In this document: positions 10,901-43,967 of the stretch, piece after piece
Layout: every line of letters starts with the position of its first letter
Position numbering within the stretch: the first letter of the stretch is position 1
Assembly: GCF_001735805.1 (NCBI RefSeq)
Contig: NZ_CP017248.1
Coordinates: forward strand, 1,054,001-1,118,000
Reading direction: 5' to 3'
Source: Streptomyces fodineus
GTDB taxonomy: Bacteria; Actinomycetota; Actinomycetes; Streptomycetales; Streptomycetaceae
Length of the DNA: 64,000 bases
Program-made: the position numbers and the translations under genes
Notes under the pieces: generated by a model
The model's input: only the letters and a program-made list of their open reading frames with translations
What the model was told of the DNA's origin: nothing
Databases searched by the model: none

Positions 10901-13900
10901 CACAGGCCCCACGCCAGCGAGACGGTGGGCCGCCCCTGGGCGCTGCGGCGCCGGGCGAAGGCGTCGAGGAAGGCGTTGGCCGCGGCGTAATTGCCCTGGC
11001 CGGGGTTGCCGAAGACGCCCGCGGCGGAGGAGAACAGCACGAACGTCGTGCTCTCGTCGGTGAGTTCGTCCAGGTTGAGCAAGGCGTCGGCCTTGGGCGC
11101 GAGGACGGCGGCCACCCGCTCCGGGGTCAGCGCGGCGAGCACGCCGTCGTCGAGCACGCCGGCGGTGTGCACGACGGAGTCGACCGGAGTGGCTGCCAAC
11201 AGCCGGGCGAGGGCGTCACGGTCGGCGAGGTCGCAGGCGGCCCACGTCACTTCGGCGCCGAGCGCCGCGAGTTCGGCCTTCAGGTCCGCGGCTCCCGGGG
11301 CCTCCGCGCCACGGCGGCTGACAAGCAGCAGCCGGCGCACGCGGTGTGCGGTCACCAGGTGACGGGCCAGGGTTCCGCCCAGCGCGCCGGATGCGCCGGT
11401 GAGCAGCACGGTACCGAGAGCGCCCTCGGCGAGGGCGGAGGCAGAGTTCTTGGCGCGGGCAGGGGCGGCGGCGTCGCCGAGGGCAGAGGCGGCACCGCTG
11501 GCGAGAGCGGAGGCAGCATCCCCACCGAGGCCAGAGGCAGCACCGTCGGCGAGGCCGGAGGCAGAGTCCCCGGCGCGGGCAGGAGCGGCGCCCTCGACGA
11601 GAGCTGAGGCAGCACCGCTGGCGAGAGCGGTGGCAGCATCCCCGCCGACGCCGGAGGCAACATCCCCGCCGAGGGCGGCCGTCGCTTCGTCCGTGGGGCC
11701 CGTGGCCGTGTCTCCGTTCTCCGGGGAGGCGGCGCGGGTCAGGCGCGGTGCGCCGGCCTCGCCGTCGCGTATGACGACGTGGGGCTCGCCGGACAGCACG
11801 ACGCCGGGGACGAGCGCGGCCGCCTCGTCCGGGCGGTCGGTTTCGAGCAGTACGATCCGGCCGGGGTTCTCCGCCTGGGCCGAGCGCACCAGTCCGCCCG
11901 CCGCGGCGTGCGCGAGGTCGTCACAGCGCGCCACCAGCACGAGGCGCGAGGTCCGGTCCTCGGCGCACCAGCGCTGGACCAGCCGCAGCACCTCGGTGGT
12001 GACCGCGCGGACCCGCTCGGCCTCGGTCGCCCCTTCCGGGCCGTCGGGGCACGGGACCACGACCACGTCCGGCTGTGACGAGCCGTCGGCCCCAGCCAGT
12101 GCCGCGATGTCCGGGACGTACGCGACCGCCGTCCCGTCCGCGTCGGCGGTGGGCAGGGTCAGCGGCGCCCGCTCGACGGTGAACATCGCGTCTCCGGAGC
12201 GCTTGCGGAGCTGCTCGGCCGACACCGCGCGCAGAGTCAGTGACTCGACGGACGCCACCGGCTCGCCGGCGCCGTCGGCCACCAGCAGGGACACCGCGTC
12301 CGTACCGGCCGGCGCCAGCCTGACCCGTACGGTGGAGGCGCCCGTGGCGCGCACGGACACCCCGGACCAGGCGAACGGCAGGAGCGGCCCGTCCGCGTCG
12401 GCCACTAGGGAGCCGTCCGCACCGCCCGTGCCGATCGCGTGCAGCGCCGCGTCCAGCAGCGCCGGGTGCAGGAGGAAGGAACCGGTGTCCGTGCCGTCGG
12501 GGAGGGCGACCTCCGCGAAGACTTCCTCGCCCGCGCGCCAGGCGCTCCGCAGCCCACGGAACGCCGGTCCGTAGGCCAGGCCGAGAGCGGCCAGCCGGTC
12601 GTAGAAGCCGTCGAGGTCGACCGGCTCGGAGCCCGCCGGCGGCCACGCCGTGAGCGTCCCGCCGGCGGCCAAGGCGCCCGCCTGTCCGGTCCCTTCGCTG
12701 ACGAAGCCGGTCGCGTGGCGAACCCACGGCAGGCCGGTGTCGTCGTCGGGGCGCGCGTGTACGGTCAGCGGCCTGCGGCCGGTGCCGTCGGCCGCGCCGA
12801 CCCACACCTGAACCGCGACGCCGCCCTGCTCGGGCACCACCAGGGGCGCTTCGAGGGTGAGGTCCTCCAGCAGCGCACAGCCGGCTTCGTCGGCGGCGCG
12901 CACGGCCAGTTCGACGAACGCGGTGCCCGGCAGCAGCACGGTGTCGAGCACGGCGTGGTCACTCAGCCACGGGTGCGTGCGCAGGGACAGCCGGCCGGTC
13001 AGCAGCCGCTCGTCGCCGCCGGCCAGACAGACGGCGGCGCCCAGCAGCGGGTGGTCGGCCGAGCCCAGGCCGGCGGCGCGGACGTCACCGGGAGCGGCCG
13101 TCGAGGAGTCGAGCCAGTAACGCTCGTACTGGAAGGCGTAGGTGGGCAGGTCGACGCGGCGGGCGCCGGGGAAGAAGGCGTGCCAGTCCGGGGAGACGCC
13201 GTGTGCGTGCAGTTCGGAGACGGCGGCGACGAGTGCGGCCCGCTCGGGGCGGTCGGCGCGCAGGGCGGGCACGGTGACCACGTCGTCGTCCAGGCAGCCC
13301 TGGGCGAGAGCGCTCAGCACACCGCCCGGACCGATCTCGACGAACGTGGTCACGCCCAGGTCGTCCAGAGTCCGCACACCGTCGGCGAAGCGGACCGCTT
13401 CGCGGACGTGCCGGACCCAGTACTCGGGGGTGTAGGGATCGGCCAGGCGGCCGGTGAGGTTGGAGACCACCGGAATCCGCGGCTTCTCGAAGGTCAGCCC
13501 GCGGACGGCCTGCGCGAAGTCCTCCAGCATGGGCTCCATCAGCGGCGAGTGGAACGCGTGGCTGACCTTCAGCCGGGAGGTCTTGCGGCCCTGCTGCCGG
13601 AAGCCCTCGGCGATTGCGGTGACCGCGTCCTCGGCTCCGGACACCACGACGGACCGCGGGCCGTTGATCGCCGCGATGCCGACGCCGTCGGTCAGGTGCG
13701 GAAGGACTTCGTCCTCGGTGGCCTGGACGGCGGCCATCGCCCCGCCGGCGGGCAGCGCCTGCATGAGGCGGGCACGGGCGGACACCAGCTTCGCGGCGTC
13801 GTCGAGCGACAGCACCCCGGCCACGTGCGCGGCCGCGATCTCGCCTACGGAATGACCGGCCACGTAGTCCGGCCGGATACCCCACGACTGCAGGAGCCGG

Positions 13901-15852
13901 AACAGTGCCACCTCGACCGCGAAGAGTGCGGGCTGGGCGGCGCCCGTGCGGTGCAGTTCCCCGGAGTCGACGTCGACCGCGGCGTCGAGGTGCGCGCAGA
14001 CCTCGTCGTACGCGGCGGCGAACGCCGGGTAGGCCGCGTACAGTTCGCGCCCCATGCCCAGGCGTTGCGAGCCCTGGCCGGAGAAGAGGAACCCGACGCG
14101 CCCGCCGGTGCCCGAAACGCCCCGCGCGACGCCCGGGGCCGGGGAGCCGCAGGCCACGGCCCGCAGCCCTTCGGCGAGTTCCGCAGGCGTCTCGCCCTGG
14201 ACCACCGCGCGGTGCTCCAGCGCCGTACGCGTCGTGGCGAGCGAGAACGCCACGTCGAGCGGGGGGACTTCGGCGTCGGTGCGGGACAGCAGGCGTTCGG
14301 CCTGTGCGCGCAGGGCCTCCTCGGTCTTGCCGGAGATCACCCACGGCACCGGTCCGCCCTCGGCCGGCCGCGCGGCCTGCGGGGCGACGGCCTCGGCGGT
14401 CTCCGCGCCGTCCTCCGGCGCCTCCGGGGCCTCCGGTGCCTCGGCGTCCGGTGCGAACGCTTCGGCCGGCGGGGCTTCCTCGATGATGGTGTGCGCGTTG
14501 GTGCCGCTGATCCCGAAGGAGGAGATACCGGCCCGGCGCGGCTGGTCCGACGACGGCCAGGGCGTGCGCTCGGTGAGCAGCCGTACGGCGCCCGCCGACC
14601 AGTCGACATGCGGGGACGGCGCGTCGACGTGCAGCGTGCGCGGCAGTTCGCCGTGGCGCATGGCCATGACCATCTTGATGACGCCCGCCACACCGGCAGC
14701 GGCCTGGGTGTGGCCGATGTTGGACTTGATCGAGCCCAGCCACAGCGGCTTGTCGTCGGAACGGCCCTGCCCGTACGTCGCCAGGAGCGCCTGCGCCTCG
14801 ATCGGGTCGCCGAGCCGGGTGCCCGTGCCGTGCGCCTCGACCGCGTCGACCTGTGCGGTGGTCAGCCGGGCGGCGGCCAGGGCCTGGCGGATCACCCGCT
14901 GCTGGGAGGGGCCGTTGGGGGCGGTGAGGCCGTTGGACGCGCCGTCCTGGTTGACGGCGGAGCCCCGGACGACCGCGAGGACCTCGTGTCCGTTGCGGCG
15001 GGCGTCCGAGAGGCGTTCCACGAGCAGCAGTCCGGCGCCCTCGCCCCAGCCGGTGCCGTCGGCACCGGCCGCGAACGCCTTGCAGCGGCCGTCGGGCGAC
15101 AGCCCGCGCTGGCGGCTGAAGCCGACGAAGGTGGCGGGGCCGACCATCGCGGTGACGCCGCCCGCCACGGCCAGCGAGCACTCGCCGCCTCGCAGCGACT
15201 GGACGGCCAGGTGCAGAGCCACCAGCGACGACGAGCAGGCCGTGTCGACCGTGACGGCCGGGCCTTCGAGGCCGAAGGTGTAGGCCACCCGGCCGGAGGC
15301 GACACTGCCCGAGGTACCCGTCCCCAGATAACCCTCCAGGTCCTGCGGGGAGTTCTGGAGGGCGGCGAGGAACTCGTGGTTCATCACGCCGGCGAACACG
15401 CCGGTCCTGCTCCCCGCCAGCGAGGCGGCATCGATGCCGGCCCGCTCGAAGAGCTCCCACGACGTCTCCAGCAGCAGCCGCTGCTGTGGGTCCATGGCGA
15501 GCGCCTCGCGGGGCGAGATCCCGAAGAGGCCGGCGTCGAACCGCGCCAGGTCGCGCAGGAACGCGCCCTCACGGGCGTAGCTGGTCCCGCGGGACTCCGG
15601 GTCGGGGTCGTAGAGCGCGTCCAGGTCCCAGCCTCGGTCGGCGGGGAACTCCGAGACGGCGTCGTGGCCGCCCGCGACCAACTCCCACAGGTCCTCGGGC
15701 GAGTCGACCCCTCCCGGGTAGCGGCAGCTCATCCCGATGATGGCCACCGGCTCCCCGGCGGCGTCCTCGTGGTCACGAAGGCGCCGCCGGGTCTCCTGGA
15801 GGTCTGCGGTGACTCGCTTCAGGAAATAGCGGAGCTTGTCCTCGTTCGCCAC
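4927..15852 (-). CDS. Type I PKS B, modules 5 and 6 (each KS-AT-DH-KR-ACP)
   Basis: Bimodular polyketide synthase of 3641 residues. It starts at GTG 15852 with a GAGGGA site 8 bases upstream and lies 70 bases after the PKS A stop. The N-terminal docking helix ([11 protein letters not shown]) and the acidic C-terminal tail (ending LLDDELGIS) are typical subunit linkers. Module 5: KS Cys206, malonyl-type AT (Ser668, HAFH), DH His966, KR Tyr1622 with LDD, ACP Ser1788. Module 6: KS Cys2024, AT with GHSQGE (Ser2477) and YAAH at 2577, DH His2782, KR Tyr3350 with LDD, ACP Ser3514. Both modules should leave a trans double bond, and module 6 should add the single methyl branch. About 100 Ala/Gly-rich residues (near 1377-1480) are inserted before the NADPH-binding part of KR5. 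DH5 reads HxxxD rather than HxxxG. Confidence 0.97.
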   Translation of the reverse strand: MANEDKLRYFLKRVTADLQETRRRLRDHEDAAGEPVAIIGMSCRYPGGVDSPEDLWELVAGGHDAVSEFPADRGWDLDALYDPDPESRGTSYAREGAFLRDLARFDAGLFGISPREALAMDPQQRLLLETSWELFERAGIDAASLAGSRTGVFAGVMNHEFLAALQNSPQDLEGYLGTGTSGSVASGRVAYTFGLEGPAVTVDTACSSSLVALHLAVQSLRGGECSLAVAGGVTAMVGPATFVGFSRQRGLSPDGRCKAFAAGADGTGWGEGAGLLLVERLSDARRNGHEVLAVVRGSAVNQDGASNGLTAPNGPSQQRVIRQALAAARLTTAQVDAVEAHGTGTRLGDPIEAQALLATYGQGRSDDKPLWLGSIKSNIGHTQAAAGVAGVIKMVMAMRHGELPRTLHVDAPSPHVDWSAGAVRLLTERTPWPSSDQPRRAGISSFGISGTNAHTIIEEAPPAEAFAPDAEAPEAPEAPEDGAETAEAVAPQAARPAEGGPVPWVISGKTEEALRAQAERLLSRTDAEVPPLDVAFSLATTRTALEHRAVVQGETPAELAEGLRAVACGSPAPGVARGVSGTGGRVGFLFSGQGSQRLGMGRELYAAYPAFAAAYDEVCAHLDAAVDVDSGELHRTGAAQPALFAVEVALFRLLQSWGIRPDYVAGHSVGEIAAAHVAGVLSLDDAAKLVSARARLMQALPAGGAMAAVQATEDEVLPHLTDGVGIAAINGPRSVVVSGAEDAVTAIAEGFRQQGRKTSRLKVSHAFHSPLMEPMLEDFAQAVRGLTFEKPRIPVVSNLTGRLADPYTPEYWVRHVREAVRFADGVRTLDDLGVTTFVEIGPGGVLSALAQGCLDDDVVTVPALRADRPERAALVAAVSELHAHGVSPDWHAFFPGARRVDLPTYAFQYERYWLDSSTAAPGDVRAAGLGSADHPLLGAAVCLAGGDERLLTGRLSLRTHPWLSDHAVLDTVLLPGTAFVELAVRAADEAGCALLEDLTLEAPLVVPEQGGVAVQVWVGAADGTGRRPLTVHARPDDDTGLPWVRHATGFVSEGTGQAGALAAGGTLTAWPPAGSEPVDLDGFYDRLAALGLAYGPAFRGLRSAWRAGEEVFAEVALPDGTDTGSFLLHPALLDAALHAIGTGGADGSLVADADGPLLPFAWSGVSVRATGASTVRVRLAPAGTDAVSLLVADGAGEPVASVESLTLRAVSAEQLRKRSGDAMFTVERAPLTLPTADADGTAVAYVPDIAALAGADGSSQPDVVVVPCPDGPEGATEAERVRAVTTEVLRLVQRWCAEDRTSRLVLVARCDDLAHAAAGGLVRSAQAENPGRIVLLETDRPDEAAALVPGVVLSGEPHVVIRDGEAGAPRLTRAASPENGDTATGPTDEATAALGGDVASGVGGDAATALASGAASALVEGAAPARAGDSASGLADGAASGLGGDAASALASGAASALGDAAAPARAKNSASALAEGALGTVLLTGASGALGGTLARHLVTAHRVRRLLLVSRRGAEAPGAADLKAELAALGAEVTWAACDLADRDALARLLAATPVDSVVHTAGVLDDGVLAALTPERVAAVLAPKADALLNLDELTDESTTFVLFSSAAGVFGNPGQGNYAAANAFLDAFARRRSAQGRPTVSLAWGLWGQEGTMADALDGAGRSRMARSGVLPLSTEDGLRLFDAALASDEPVLVPVRLDTAALRSRAASAVPALLRGLIRVSTRGTAQRAATGSLAERLAVLSGDEREEALLDLVRAEAAAVLGHSSPRAVQPAHAFQDLGFDSLTAVELRNRLSAATGLRLPATSVFDHPTPTALARHIGTELLGAAPAAAATARPAARRTAAAADEPIAIVGMSCRLPGGVRSPEDLWRLVASGRDGISRFPDNRGWDVDGLYDPDPERLGKTYARDGGFLHEAAEFDPAFFGISPREALAMDPQQRLLLEASWEAFEHAGIDPATLRGSRTGVFTGLMYHDYGQGSRELPEGVEGLLTTGGSGSVASGRVSYTFGLEGPAVTVDTACSSSLVALHLAVQALRGGECTMALAGGVTVMASPTVFVEFSRQRGLSPDGRCKAFAAGADGTGWGEGVGLLLVERLSDAERNGHRVLAVVRGSAVNQDGASNGLTAPNGPAQQRVIRQALASAGLAPADVDAVEAHGTGTRLGDPIEAQALLATYGHGRSDDKPLWLGSLKSNIGHTQAAAGVAGVIKMVMAMRHGVLPRTLHVDEPTPHVDWSAGDVRLLTEAVDWPGSDRPRRAAVSSFGVSGTNAHTIIEQAPATEEPPPASDSAAAVPWVLSGRTEAALRAQAARLVSFLDDKVSGNDGGAVLVADAAYSLATTRAAFEHRAVVVAKTPEEFRRQLAGVAGGATPPGVVTGTARTGGKTVFVFPGQGSQWVGMAAELLETSPVFRDRIDACERALAPHVDWSLTGVLRGTSDVEQDRVDVLQPVLWAMTVALAEVWRSFGVTPDAVVGHSQGEVSAAVIAGAVRLEDGARIVAQRSLAVRELQGRGGMASVTLPDEEARELTGRWAGRLGIGAVNGPGTVVVSGDTDALDELLAHCKREGIQARRVAVDYAAHSPQIERVEAQASEGFAGISPLPGSVTFYSTVTGGKLDADELGSGYWYRNMRQTVRFHDAIRAALADGHDVFVEVSPHPVQLAGIEDAIEAAEAEAAVVPTLRRRDGGRHRLMLSLAQAHVHGVDIDWDAVLPGARRVDLPTYAFQHERYWLQAGAAAGDVRAAGLDAADHPFLGAAVELPDAGGHLLTGLLSLRAQPWLADHAVLGTVLLPGTAFVELAAHAAAETGCDLVEELTLQAPLVLPEQGGVALQVLVGPQDDSGRRPLSVHSRAGDGSWIRNATGALATGGAPVGTDLSSWPPADARPVDLDGFYDRLADLGLSYGPLFQGLRAAWRGHDAVYAELAVTDEAQADADAFGVHPALLDSALHALGAGGLVPAADGPLLPFAWSRVTLHGTGAAGLRVRLSQAGGDTVRLEAADGTGRPVVSVESLTLRPVSAEQLRTSSRDSLFTVEWAPLAAPAGAHAPAVRAYDDIAALLAAPAVETGADVDAVAVPCPAGSGTDAGRVREVLAEVLALVRWWLAEDRAARLVLVTRGAVAAGDDLAAGDPVQAAVWGLVRSAQSENPDRIVLLDTEQNADVEQVAATAVPRLVASEEPQAALRGDALLLPRLARAAADTPQATPDFGTGTVLLTGASGALGGLVARHLVAEHGVRSLLLMSRHGADAEGAAELRAELAAAGADVLWAACDVADRDALAEVLSGTPVTAVVHTAGVLDDGVIGSLTPERLETVLRPKVDAVLNLHELAGDVSAFVLFSSLAGTLGTPGQANYAAANAFLDAFAGRRRAQGLPAVSLPWGLWQRTGTMTEGLGGADRTRLARGGVLPLSDEDGLELLDAALALQEPLVVAARLDLAALRNATAPVPPLLRPLVGGRPRRTDRAASVPLAQRIAGLPEGEREEAVLDLVRSEVAAVLGHGSAKAVQPDQAFGDLGFDSLTAVELRNRMNQATGLRLPATLVFDHPTPAVLARRVLKDLPGGTAQAEPVFDELDRLAAALDGAGTDGVDNVTRTRINMRLQALLARWNGNEPADPGGAGGAEDEDDLSSASDEELYDLLDDELGIS
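5200..10305 (-). other. PKS module 6: KS-AT-DH-KR-ACP, methylmalonyl-type AT
   Basis: The AT belongs to a different clade from all others in the window: it begins [11 protein letters not shown], carries GHSQGE (Ser2477) and has YAAH at residue 2577, close to the YASH mark of methylmalonyl-CoA enzymes. The DH ([15 protein letters not shown]) and KR (LDD, Tyr3350) look active. Expected outcome: a methyl-substituted double bond, the C16-methyl position in filipin numbering. Confidence 0.9.
10375..15753 (-). other. PKS module 5: KS-AT-DH-KR-ACP with repeat insertion
   Basis: Malonyl-type AT (GHSVGE, HAFH). DH motif [10 protein letters not shown] with Asp970 in place of Gly, and DAALH intact. KR with LDD and Tyr1622. 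The KR is split by an Ala/Gly-rich repeat of about 100 residues just before TGASGALGG. Predicted outcome: a double bond. Confidence 0.9.
11411..11700. repeat. Tandem Ala/Gly-coding repeat inside KR5
   Basis: Two copies of a unit of about 120 bp (the sequence ggaggcagag recurs at 11437 and 11557), built from smaller GGAGGCAG-type subrepeats. It encodes two similar 40-residue blocks containing ASGAASAL and AAPARA. No other module in the window has this insertion. Confidence 0.85.
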
Positions 15853-15922
15853 CGAAATCGTCCCTCACCCCTGCGAAGACATACCGGAATTGGGCAAGGG
15901 CCACCGGGACGCGCCGGAGCGG

Positions 15923-39162
<23,240 letters not shown>

Positions 39163-39314
39163 GTTGCACTCCACCCACCCACACAGAGAATGAAAAGGCA
39201 CCGCACCGAGGCGGCCACGGCACAGGCGATCGGCATGACCGGGCGTCCAACGAGTTGCGGTGTGACCCCAGTTTCGGTCCCGAAGCCGCGCTCCGCCGCC
39301 GCAGCAGATCAGAT

Positions 39315-39330
39315 TTAGGGGAATCCCCAA
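39315..39330. promoter_or_regulatory. Putative PAS-LuxR (PimM-type) box 1
   Basis: TTAGGGGAATCCCCAA fits 13 of 16 positions of the published PimM consensus CTVGGGAWWTCCCBAG and is a near-perfect inverted repeat. PAS-LuxR regulators of this type control polyene macrolide clusters. No such regulator gene is in the window. Confidence 0.6.
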
Positions 39331-39368
39331 GGGGCGACGTGCACGAGCACGGACGGGCGGGGACATCT

Positions 39369-39384
39369 CTAAGGAGAACCCTAG
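39369..39384. promoter_or_regulatory. Putative PAS-LuxR (PimM-type) box 2
   Basis: CTAAGGAGAACCCTAG fits 13 of 16 positions of CTVGGGAWWTCCCBAG with intact CT...AG ends. It lies about 26 bases before the TATACA element, so it sits around the -35 position of the P450 promoter, where such boxes are usually found. Confidence 0.6.
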
Positions 39385-39457
39385 GGACAGTTGTGGGAGA
39401 ACTGCAGCTTATACAGAATCCTCCAATTCCCTCCGATGATGAGGTCCCAGGTCTTTC

Positions 39458-40675
39458 ATGGTGCATGTGCAAGCAGCCGGCGATCACTCAGCGCGGCCCT
39501 TTCCCACAGCACGCCCCACAGGCTGCCCTTTCGATCCGCCCGCCCTCTTCACGCAAGCGCGCGAGGAATGCCCGATGACCCCGCTGCGGTACCCCGATGG
39601 GCACGTCGGCCACCTGGTCACCGGCCTGCAGACCGCGCGGTCCGTGCTGACCGACCCCCGGTTCAGCTCCTTGCCGGCCGGGAAGCGTTCTCCGGTGAAG
39701 GTGCCGGGTTCCGAGCTGAGCACCGACGCACTGCCCGCGGGCATGTTCGTCAACATGGACCCGCCCGAGCACACCCGCTACCGCCGTCTGCTGAGCAAGC
39801 ACTTCACCATCCGTCGCGTACGGCAACTCCGTCCGCGTATCCAGGAGATGACGGATCGCCTGCTGGACGAGATGGCGAACCGGGGCGGCCCGGTGGACCT
39901 GGTACAGGCCTTCGCCAAGCCCCTGCCCACGCTGGTCACCTCGGAACTGCTCGGGCTGCCGGAGACGGACCGTGCACAGTTCGGGCATCACGTCGACGTC
40001 CTCTTCAGCCTCTCCAGCAGCGGAGAGGAGATGCAACAGTCGATGACGGCCCTCGGCGGCATGCTCCACGCCCTGATCGCAGCCGCACGCAAGCACCCGG
40101 GCCCGGACATCCTCGGCAGGCTCACCGTCGAGACCGACCTGACCGACGAAGAGCTGCTCGGGATCACGATCGTTCTTCTCATCGCCGGCCTGGAGACCAC
40201 GACCAACATGCTGGCGCTGGGCACCTACGCCCTGCTGCGCCACCCCGAGCAGCTGGCCGCCCTGCGCGCCGACTGGTCGCTGATGGACGACGCCGTCGAA
40301 GAGCTGCTGCGCTACCTCAGCGTGGTGCAGATCGGACCGATCCGCGTGGCCGCCGAGGACTTCGTGTTCGAAGGGCAGTCCATCCGCAAGGGCCAGGTCG
40401 TCACGGTGTCGCTGCCCGCAGCCAACCGTGACCCGCTGGGCTTCGAAGACCCCGACACCTTCGACATCCGCCGCGGCACGACCCGGCACGTGGCCTTCGG
40501 CACCGGTCCCCACCAGTGCATGGGTCACCACTTGGCCCGCCTGGAACTCGCCATCGGCTACGAGTCGTTGCTGCGCCGCTTTCCCCGGCTGGAGCTCGCC
40601 GTTCCGGCGCAGGAGATCGGCACCCGGGAGATGATGGTGACGTACGGCGTCCTGGAGCTGCCCGTGCGCTGGTGA
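39458..40675 (+). CDS. Cytochrome P450 monooxygenase
   Basis: Bacterial class I P450 of 405 residues, a soluble heme monooxygenase. Visible marks: I-helix AGLETT (243-248), ExxR at 282-285, and the heme loop FGTGPHQCMG with Cys354 as the iron ligand. The start at ATG 39458 places the usual PFDPPALF segment near residue 24, as expected for the family. It is divergent from the PKS genes across a region with two putative PAS-LuxR boxes, so it probably tailors the polyketide; a C26-type hydroxylation would fit a filipin-like product, but the site of oxidation is inferred. No ferredoxin gene is adjacent. A strong hairpin follows the stop codon. Confidence 0.93.
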   Translation: MVHVQAAGDHSARPFPTARPTGCPFDPPALFTQAREECPMTPLRYPDGHVGHLVTGLQTARSVLTDPRFSSLPAGKRSPVKVPGSELSTDALPAGMFVNMDPPEHTRYRRLLSKHFTIRRVRQLRPRIQEMTDRLLDEMANRGGPVDLVQAFAKPLPTLVTSELLGLPETDRAQFGHHVDVLFSLSSSGEEMQQSMTALGGMLHALIAAARKHPGPDILGRLTVETDLTDEELLGITIVLLIAGLETTTNMLALGTYALLRHPEQLAALRADWSLMDDAVEELLRYLSVVQIGPIRVAAEDFVFEGQSIRKGQVVTVSLPAANRDPLGFEDPDTFDIRRGTTRHVAFGTGPHQCMGHHLARLELAIGYESLLRRFPRLELAVPAQEIGTREMMVTYGVLELPVRW

Positions 40676-40746
40676 GAGGACGCCGGCGATGAGGATCGGG
40701 ATCGCCAAGGACCTCTGCTGCCCGCTGCTCGGCCCCGGGGGTGGCA

Positions 40747-40775
40747 GGGTGCCGGGTCCGTAGCCCGCGGCACCC
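40747..40775. terminator. Bidirectional hairpin between convergent genes
   Basis: Inverted repeat GGGTGCCG (40747-40754) and CGGCACCC (40768-40775), with a few further pairs inside. It lies between the P450 stop and the stop of the sbnA-like gene and could end both transcripts. There is no U-tract, which is common in Streptomyces. Confidence 0.7.
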
Positions 40776-40812
40776 CGTCGATCACCGGCCGGGCCCGTGC
40801 ACGTGCTGCGGA

Positions 40813-41817
40813 CTAGGCCTCCTGGGACAGGGCGTCCGCCTGTACGGTATCCGCGGTGTCCACGGTTTCGAGTATCTGATCGCCGTACAGGTCCTGCAGC
40901 CAGTTGGTCTGGTAGACGGTGTCGAGGTAGCGCTCGCCGAGGTCGGGCGCGATGGCCACCGCGGTGACGGCGTGCCGGTCGTGTCGCGCAAGCCAGTCCG
41001 TCGCCGCGCTGACCACCGTTCCGGTGGAGCCGCCGAAGAGGAAGCCGCGTCTGGCCATGCGCTGACACATACGGATGGTGTCCCTCTCCTCCACTCGGAT
41101 CACCTCGTCCACATAGGACTCGTCGAGCAGCGGCGGTCGCATGCTCATCCCGAGGCCGGGGATCATCCGGCGGCCCGGCTCGCCGCCGAACGCCACGGAT
41201 CCGACGCTGTCCACGGCGACGATCCGCACGGGCCGGTGCCACTGCCGGAAGTAGCGCGCGCAGCCCATCAGGGTCCCGGTGGTGCCCGCCCCGACGAAGA
41301 GGACGTCCAGTTCCGGGAACTGGCGGGCGATCTCCGGACCCGTCGTGCGGTAGTGCGCCCACCAGTTGCCCTCATTGGTGTACTGACTGAGCCAGACGTA
41401 CCGGTCGTCGGCGGCGCACAGCGCGCGGACGTACTCGATTCGCGTGCCCAGGAAGCCGCCGTTGGAGTCCTGGTCGGCAACGATGTGCACCTCGCTGCCG
41501 ACCGCTTCCATCAGCAGTCTGGTCGAGAGGTTGCACCGGGAGTCCGTCACACACAGGAACCGGTAGCCCTTGCTCGCGGCGATCATGCTGAGCGCCACGC
41601 CCAGGTTCCCGGAGGACGACTCGACGAGGACGGAATCCGGTGCCAGGATTCCGTCACGTTCGGCGCTTTCCACCATCTCCTTCGCGGCCTTGAGTTTGAT
41701 GGAGCCGGCGAAGTTGAAGGCCTCGCACTTCAAATGGAGCGGGTATCCGCAGATCGACTCCAGAGCGACGAAGAGATCACCCTGGTTGAAGTCGTACGGA
41801 GCCGAGACGACAGGCAC
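40813..41817 (-). CDS. sbnA: SbnA-like PLP enzyme (Dap pathway, cysteine-synthase fold)
   Basis: PLP-dependent beta-replacement enzyme of 334 residues. In the known SbnA reaction, O-phospho-L-serine and L-glutamate are joined to N-(1-amino-1-carboxyl-2-ethyl)-glutamate, the precursor of L-2,3-diaminopropionate. Visible: Lys41 in AGSIKLKAA (PLP Schiff base), the SSSGNLGVA loop, and the phosphate loop GTTGT. GTG 41817 is chosen because a perfect AGGAGG (41824-41829) lies 6 bases upstream. It is the last gene of the operon, 36 bases after the sbnB-like gene, and this pairing is the main argument against an ordinary cysteine synthase. Confidence 0.9.
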   Translation of the reverse strand: MPVVSAPYDFNQGDLFVALESICGYPLHLKCEAFNFAGSIKLKAAKEMVESAERDGILAPDSVLVESSSGNLGVALSMIAASKGYRFLCVTDSRCNLSTRLLMEAVGSEVHIVADQDSNGGFLGTRIEYVRALCAADDRYVWLSQYTNEGNWWAHYRTTGPEIARQFPELDVLFVGAGTTGTLMGCARYFRQWHRPVRIVAVDSVGSVAFGGEPGRRMIPGLGMSMRPPLLDESYVDEVIRVEERDTIRMCQRMARRGFLFGGSTGTVVSAATDWLARHDRHAVTAVAIAPDLGERYLDTVYQTNWLQDLYGDQILETVDTADTVQADALSQEA

Positions 41818-41853
41818 GGCGGACCTCCTGGGGCCGGGCCGAGGCCGACGGCC

Positions 41854-42924
41854 TCAGCCGTAGCGGCGAAGTTCGTGGAAGAAGTCATCGATGAGACGGA
41901 GGTCCCCCTCCCGGGACACTTCGTCGTAGACGTACTTGCCGACGGCCAGGTCGAGAACACCGAGCCCGAACGGCGAGAAGACCACCGGCCGGTCGGCCGG
42001 CGGTGTGGTGCGCCCGGCCATGACGTCGCTGAGCGTTCCGTTCAGGAAGTCGCGGTTGCCGGTGAGCTGTTCCACCAGATGGGGCGACGTGTCCGCCTTC
42101 AGGCAGTGTTCGACGTCGTCGACATAGTTGGCCGCGCCGAGCAGGATCTCGGGGGCGAGGTCGCGCAGGGACACGTGCAGGACCAGGGGGTTGTGGCTGA
42201 ACCAGGCCGGATCCGTGACGTGTGGCCGGCCGGCGATGGTGGCGAAGACGACGAGGTCGCTGGAGCGGACGAGGTCCTCGGCGCTTTCGTGGACGGTGAT
42301 CGGTGCGGTGGTGCCGGCCTGCCGCAGATGGCCGCAGAAGCCGGCGGCGCTGTCGGCGGACACATCGTGCACGCCGACCGCCTCGAAGGCCCAGCCCGTG
42401 CCGTTCAGGAAGGTGTGGATGTAGCGGGCGATCAGGCCCGTGCCGAAGAATCCGACACGGGTGGGGCGTCGACGGCCGCGGCTGAGCCGGTCGGCGGCCA
42501 GCGCGGCGGACGCCGCGGTCCTGGTGGCGCTGATGATCGAGCTCTCCAGGCAGGCGAACGGGTAGCCCGTGTCGTGGTCGTTGAGGATGAGCACCGCGGA
42601 CGCTCGTGGCAGCCCGGCCTCGACGTTCTGCGGAAAACTGGAGATCCACTTGAGGCCGTCCACGGGGGCCGGCCCGCCGATGGAGGCCGGCAGGGCGATG
42701 ATCCGGGAGGTGGGGCGGTCGGGGAAGCGCAGGAAGTACGACGGCGGGTTGACCGTGTCTGCGGCGTCGTGCAGCCGGTAGGCGGCCTCGACCAGTTCCA
42801 CGAGCTGCTTCTCGCGCCCGTTCAGTGCTCGCTGTACCTGTTCACCGGTGATCACCGCGAACGTCGGCACGGAAACCGGCGCGGGCGTGGCCTGCCGGTC
42901 CGCCGACGACAGTACGTCGGTCAT
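41854..42924 (-). CDS. sbnB: SbnB-like NAD-dependent dehydrogenase (ornithine cyclodeaminase fold)
   Basis: Member of the ornithine cyclodeaminase/mu-crystallin family, 356 residues. SbnB oxidatively cleaves the SbnA product to L-2,3-diaminopropionate and 2-oxoglutarate using NAD+. The nucleotide-binding motif GTGLIA is at 161-166 in RVGFFGTGLIARY. The start ATG 42924 overlaps the stop of the upstream dioxygenase gene (ATGA), with GGAGG about 9 bases before it, so the two are translationally coupled. Released 2-oxoglutarate is also the co-substrate of that dioxygenase. A lone family member could be a true cyclodeaminase, but the adjacent sbnA-like gene makes the Dap role much more likely. Confidence 0.9.
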   Translation of the reverse strand: MTDVLSSADRQATPAPVSVPTFAVITGEQVQRALNGREKQLVELVEAAYRLHDAADTVNPPSYFLRFPDRPTSRIIALPASIGGPAPVDGLKWISSFPQNVEAGLPRASAVLILNDHDTGYPFACLESSIISATRTAASAALAADRLSRGRRRPTRVGFFGTGLIARYIHTFLNGTGWAFEAVGVHDVSADSAAGFCGHLRQAGTTAPITVHESAEDLVRSSDLVVFATIAGRPHVTDPAWFSHNPLVLHVSLRDLAPEILLGAANYVDDVEHCLKADTSPHLVEQLTGNRDFLNGTLSDVMAGRTTPPADRPVVFSPFGLGVLDLAVGKYVYDEVSREGDLRLIDDFFHELRRYG

Positions 42925-43925
42925 CGCTCGCTCGCCTCCGGGGTCGACGTGTGGTCGGCCGGCCGAAGGGGCTCGGCCATGCCCACCAGTACCTGCCGCT
43001 CTCCGGTGAAGGCCTCCCTGCTGTGCGCGGTGCGGATGTTGTCCACGAGCAGCAGGTCGCCGGCCTGCCAGGGTTCGCGCCGGGTGTGTGCCTCGTAGGC
43101 GGAATTGATCAGCCGGACGACGTCCTCGCCGATCGGGCTGCCGTCGCCGTAGCGGGTGTTGAAGGGCAGTGCGTCCTGGCCGTAGACGTCCACCAGGTAC
43201 TCGCGCACCTCCGGGGCCAGTGTCCATTCGTTGAGGAAGGCGATCTGGTTGAACCAGCAGCGCCGGCCGGTGAGCGGGTGCCGGACGACGGCGCTGCGGC
43301 GCTGCTCGGTGCGCAGTGTCCCGTCGGACTGCCAGGTGAAGTCGATGGCGTTGGCCCGGCAGTAGCGCTCGATCTCGGCGCGGTCGCCGGTGCCGAACGA
43401 CTCCACCAGGCTGGCCCCGATCTCGTCGTTGTAGGTGCGGGTCAGTACCCAGCCCTCCCGCCCGAACCGTTCGGTGAGTCCGGTGGGCAGCGCCCGCAGC
43501 ACCTCTTCGGCATCGGCCACCGCCGTCGCCCCGCCCTGCTCGGGTGCGGTCAGGCAGGCGAACAGCATCAGGCCGGGCACCTGAAGCGGGTAACTGAGCT
43601 CGTGGTGCATGCACATGGGCTGGTTGGCGGGCCAGGTCGTGGACGCGTACAGCCCGGGCAGGTGGGCCTGACGGGGGGCGAAGGCCTCCCTCTCCGTCAT
43701 CAGACCGCCGGTCAGACGCGCGAAGACGGCACCGACCTGGTCGATGTCCCGCAGCCCGAGGCCACGGACGATCAACGCCCCGTGCTCGGTGACCTGCGCG
43801 CGCAGCGCCTCGCGGTACTCGGCCGCCCAGCTCGGGGCGTCGTCGAGGGGATCGACGTGCAGCAGCGCCGGCCTGTCCGGTCTCAGCTCCACGTCGAGCG
43901 CTGATGCCAGGGATGAGAACGGCAT
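42921..43925 (-). CDS. TauD/SyrP-like Fe(II)/2-oxoglutarate dioxygenase
   Basis: Non-heme iron oxygenase of 334 residues in the TauD/TfdA superfamily. Metal ligands can be placed at His107 and Glu109 (MHHELSYP) and at His301 (RTAHSREAF), with Arg310 as the likely 2-oxoglutarate anchor. The HxE form of the triad is shared with SyrP-type enzymes that beta-hydroxylate amino acids tethered to NRPS carrier domains. It lies between the NRPS and the Dap genes, 42 bases after the NRPS stop, with AAAGGAA before its ATG. I infer hydroxylation of carrier-bound Dap or a Dap-derived residue; the substrate is not proven by sequence. Confidence 0.88.
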   Translation of the reverse strand: MPFSSLASALDVELRPDRPALLHVDPLDDAPSWAAEYREALRAQVTEHGALIVRGLGLRDIDQVGAVFARLTGGLMTEREAFAPRQAHLPGLYASTTWPANQPMCMHHELSYPLQVPGLMLFACLTAPEQGGATAVADAEEVLRALPTGLTERFGREGWVLTRTYNDEIGASLVESFGTGDRAEIERYCRANAIDFTWQSDGTLRTEQRRSAVVRHPLTGRRCWFNQIAFLNEWTLAPEVREYLVDVYGQDALPFNTRYGDGSPIGEDVVRLINSAYEAHTRREPWQAGDLLLVDNIRTAHSREAFTGERQVLVGMAEPLRPADHTSTPEASER

Positions 43926-43967
43926 CTCGGAATTCCTTTCGGTCGACCGCCTGGGATGCGACGGGTC

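Larger units (their letters stand above)
39163..39457. promoter_or_regulatory. Divergent control region between PKS A and the P450
   Basis: 295 bases with no convincing gene. It holds the PKS A ribosome binding site (GGAG, 7 bases before ATG 39162), two PAS-LuxR-like boxes (listed separately), and a -10-like TATACA at 39410-39415 facing the P450. AGGT at 39449-39452 precedes the P450 start. No clear -10 for the PKS direction was found by eye. Confidence 0.7.

Noticed and set aside
15853..15922. A promoter or terminator between PKS A and PKS B
   Set aside because: The 70-base gap contains only a ribosome binding site and no stable inverted repeat that I could see.
39163..39366. A PKS A start upstream of 39162
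   Set aside because: The frame is open to 39366, but the extra sequence is not protein-like, covers the box 1 region, and lacks a ribosome binding site as good as the one before 39162.
40813..41817. Housekeeping cysteine synthase
   Set aside because: The fold is the same, but coupling to an SbnB-like dehydrogenase in an NRPS operon favours diaminopropionate synthesis.
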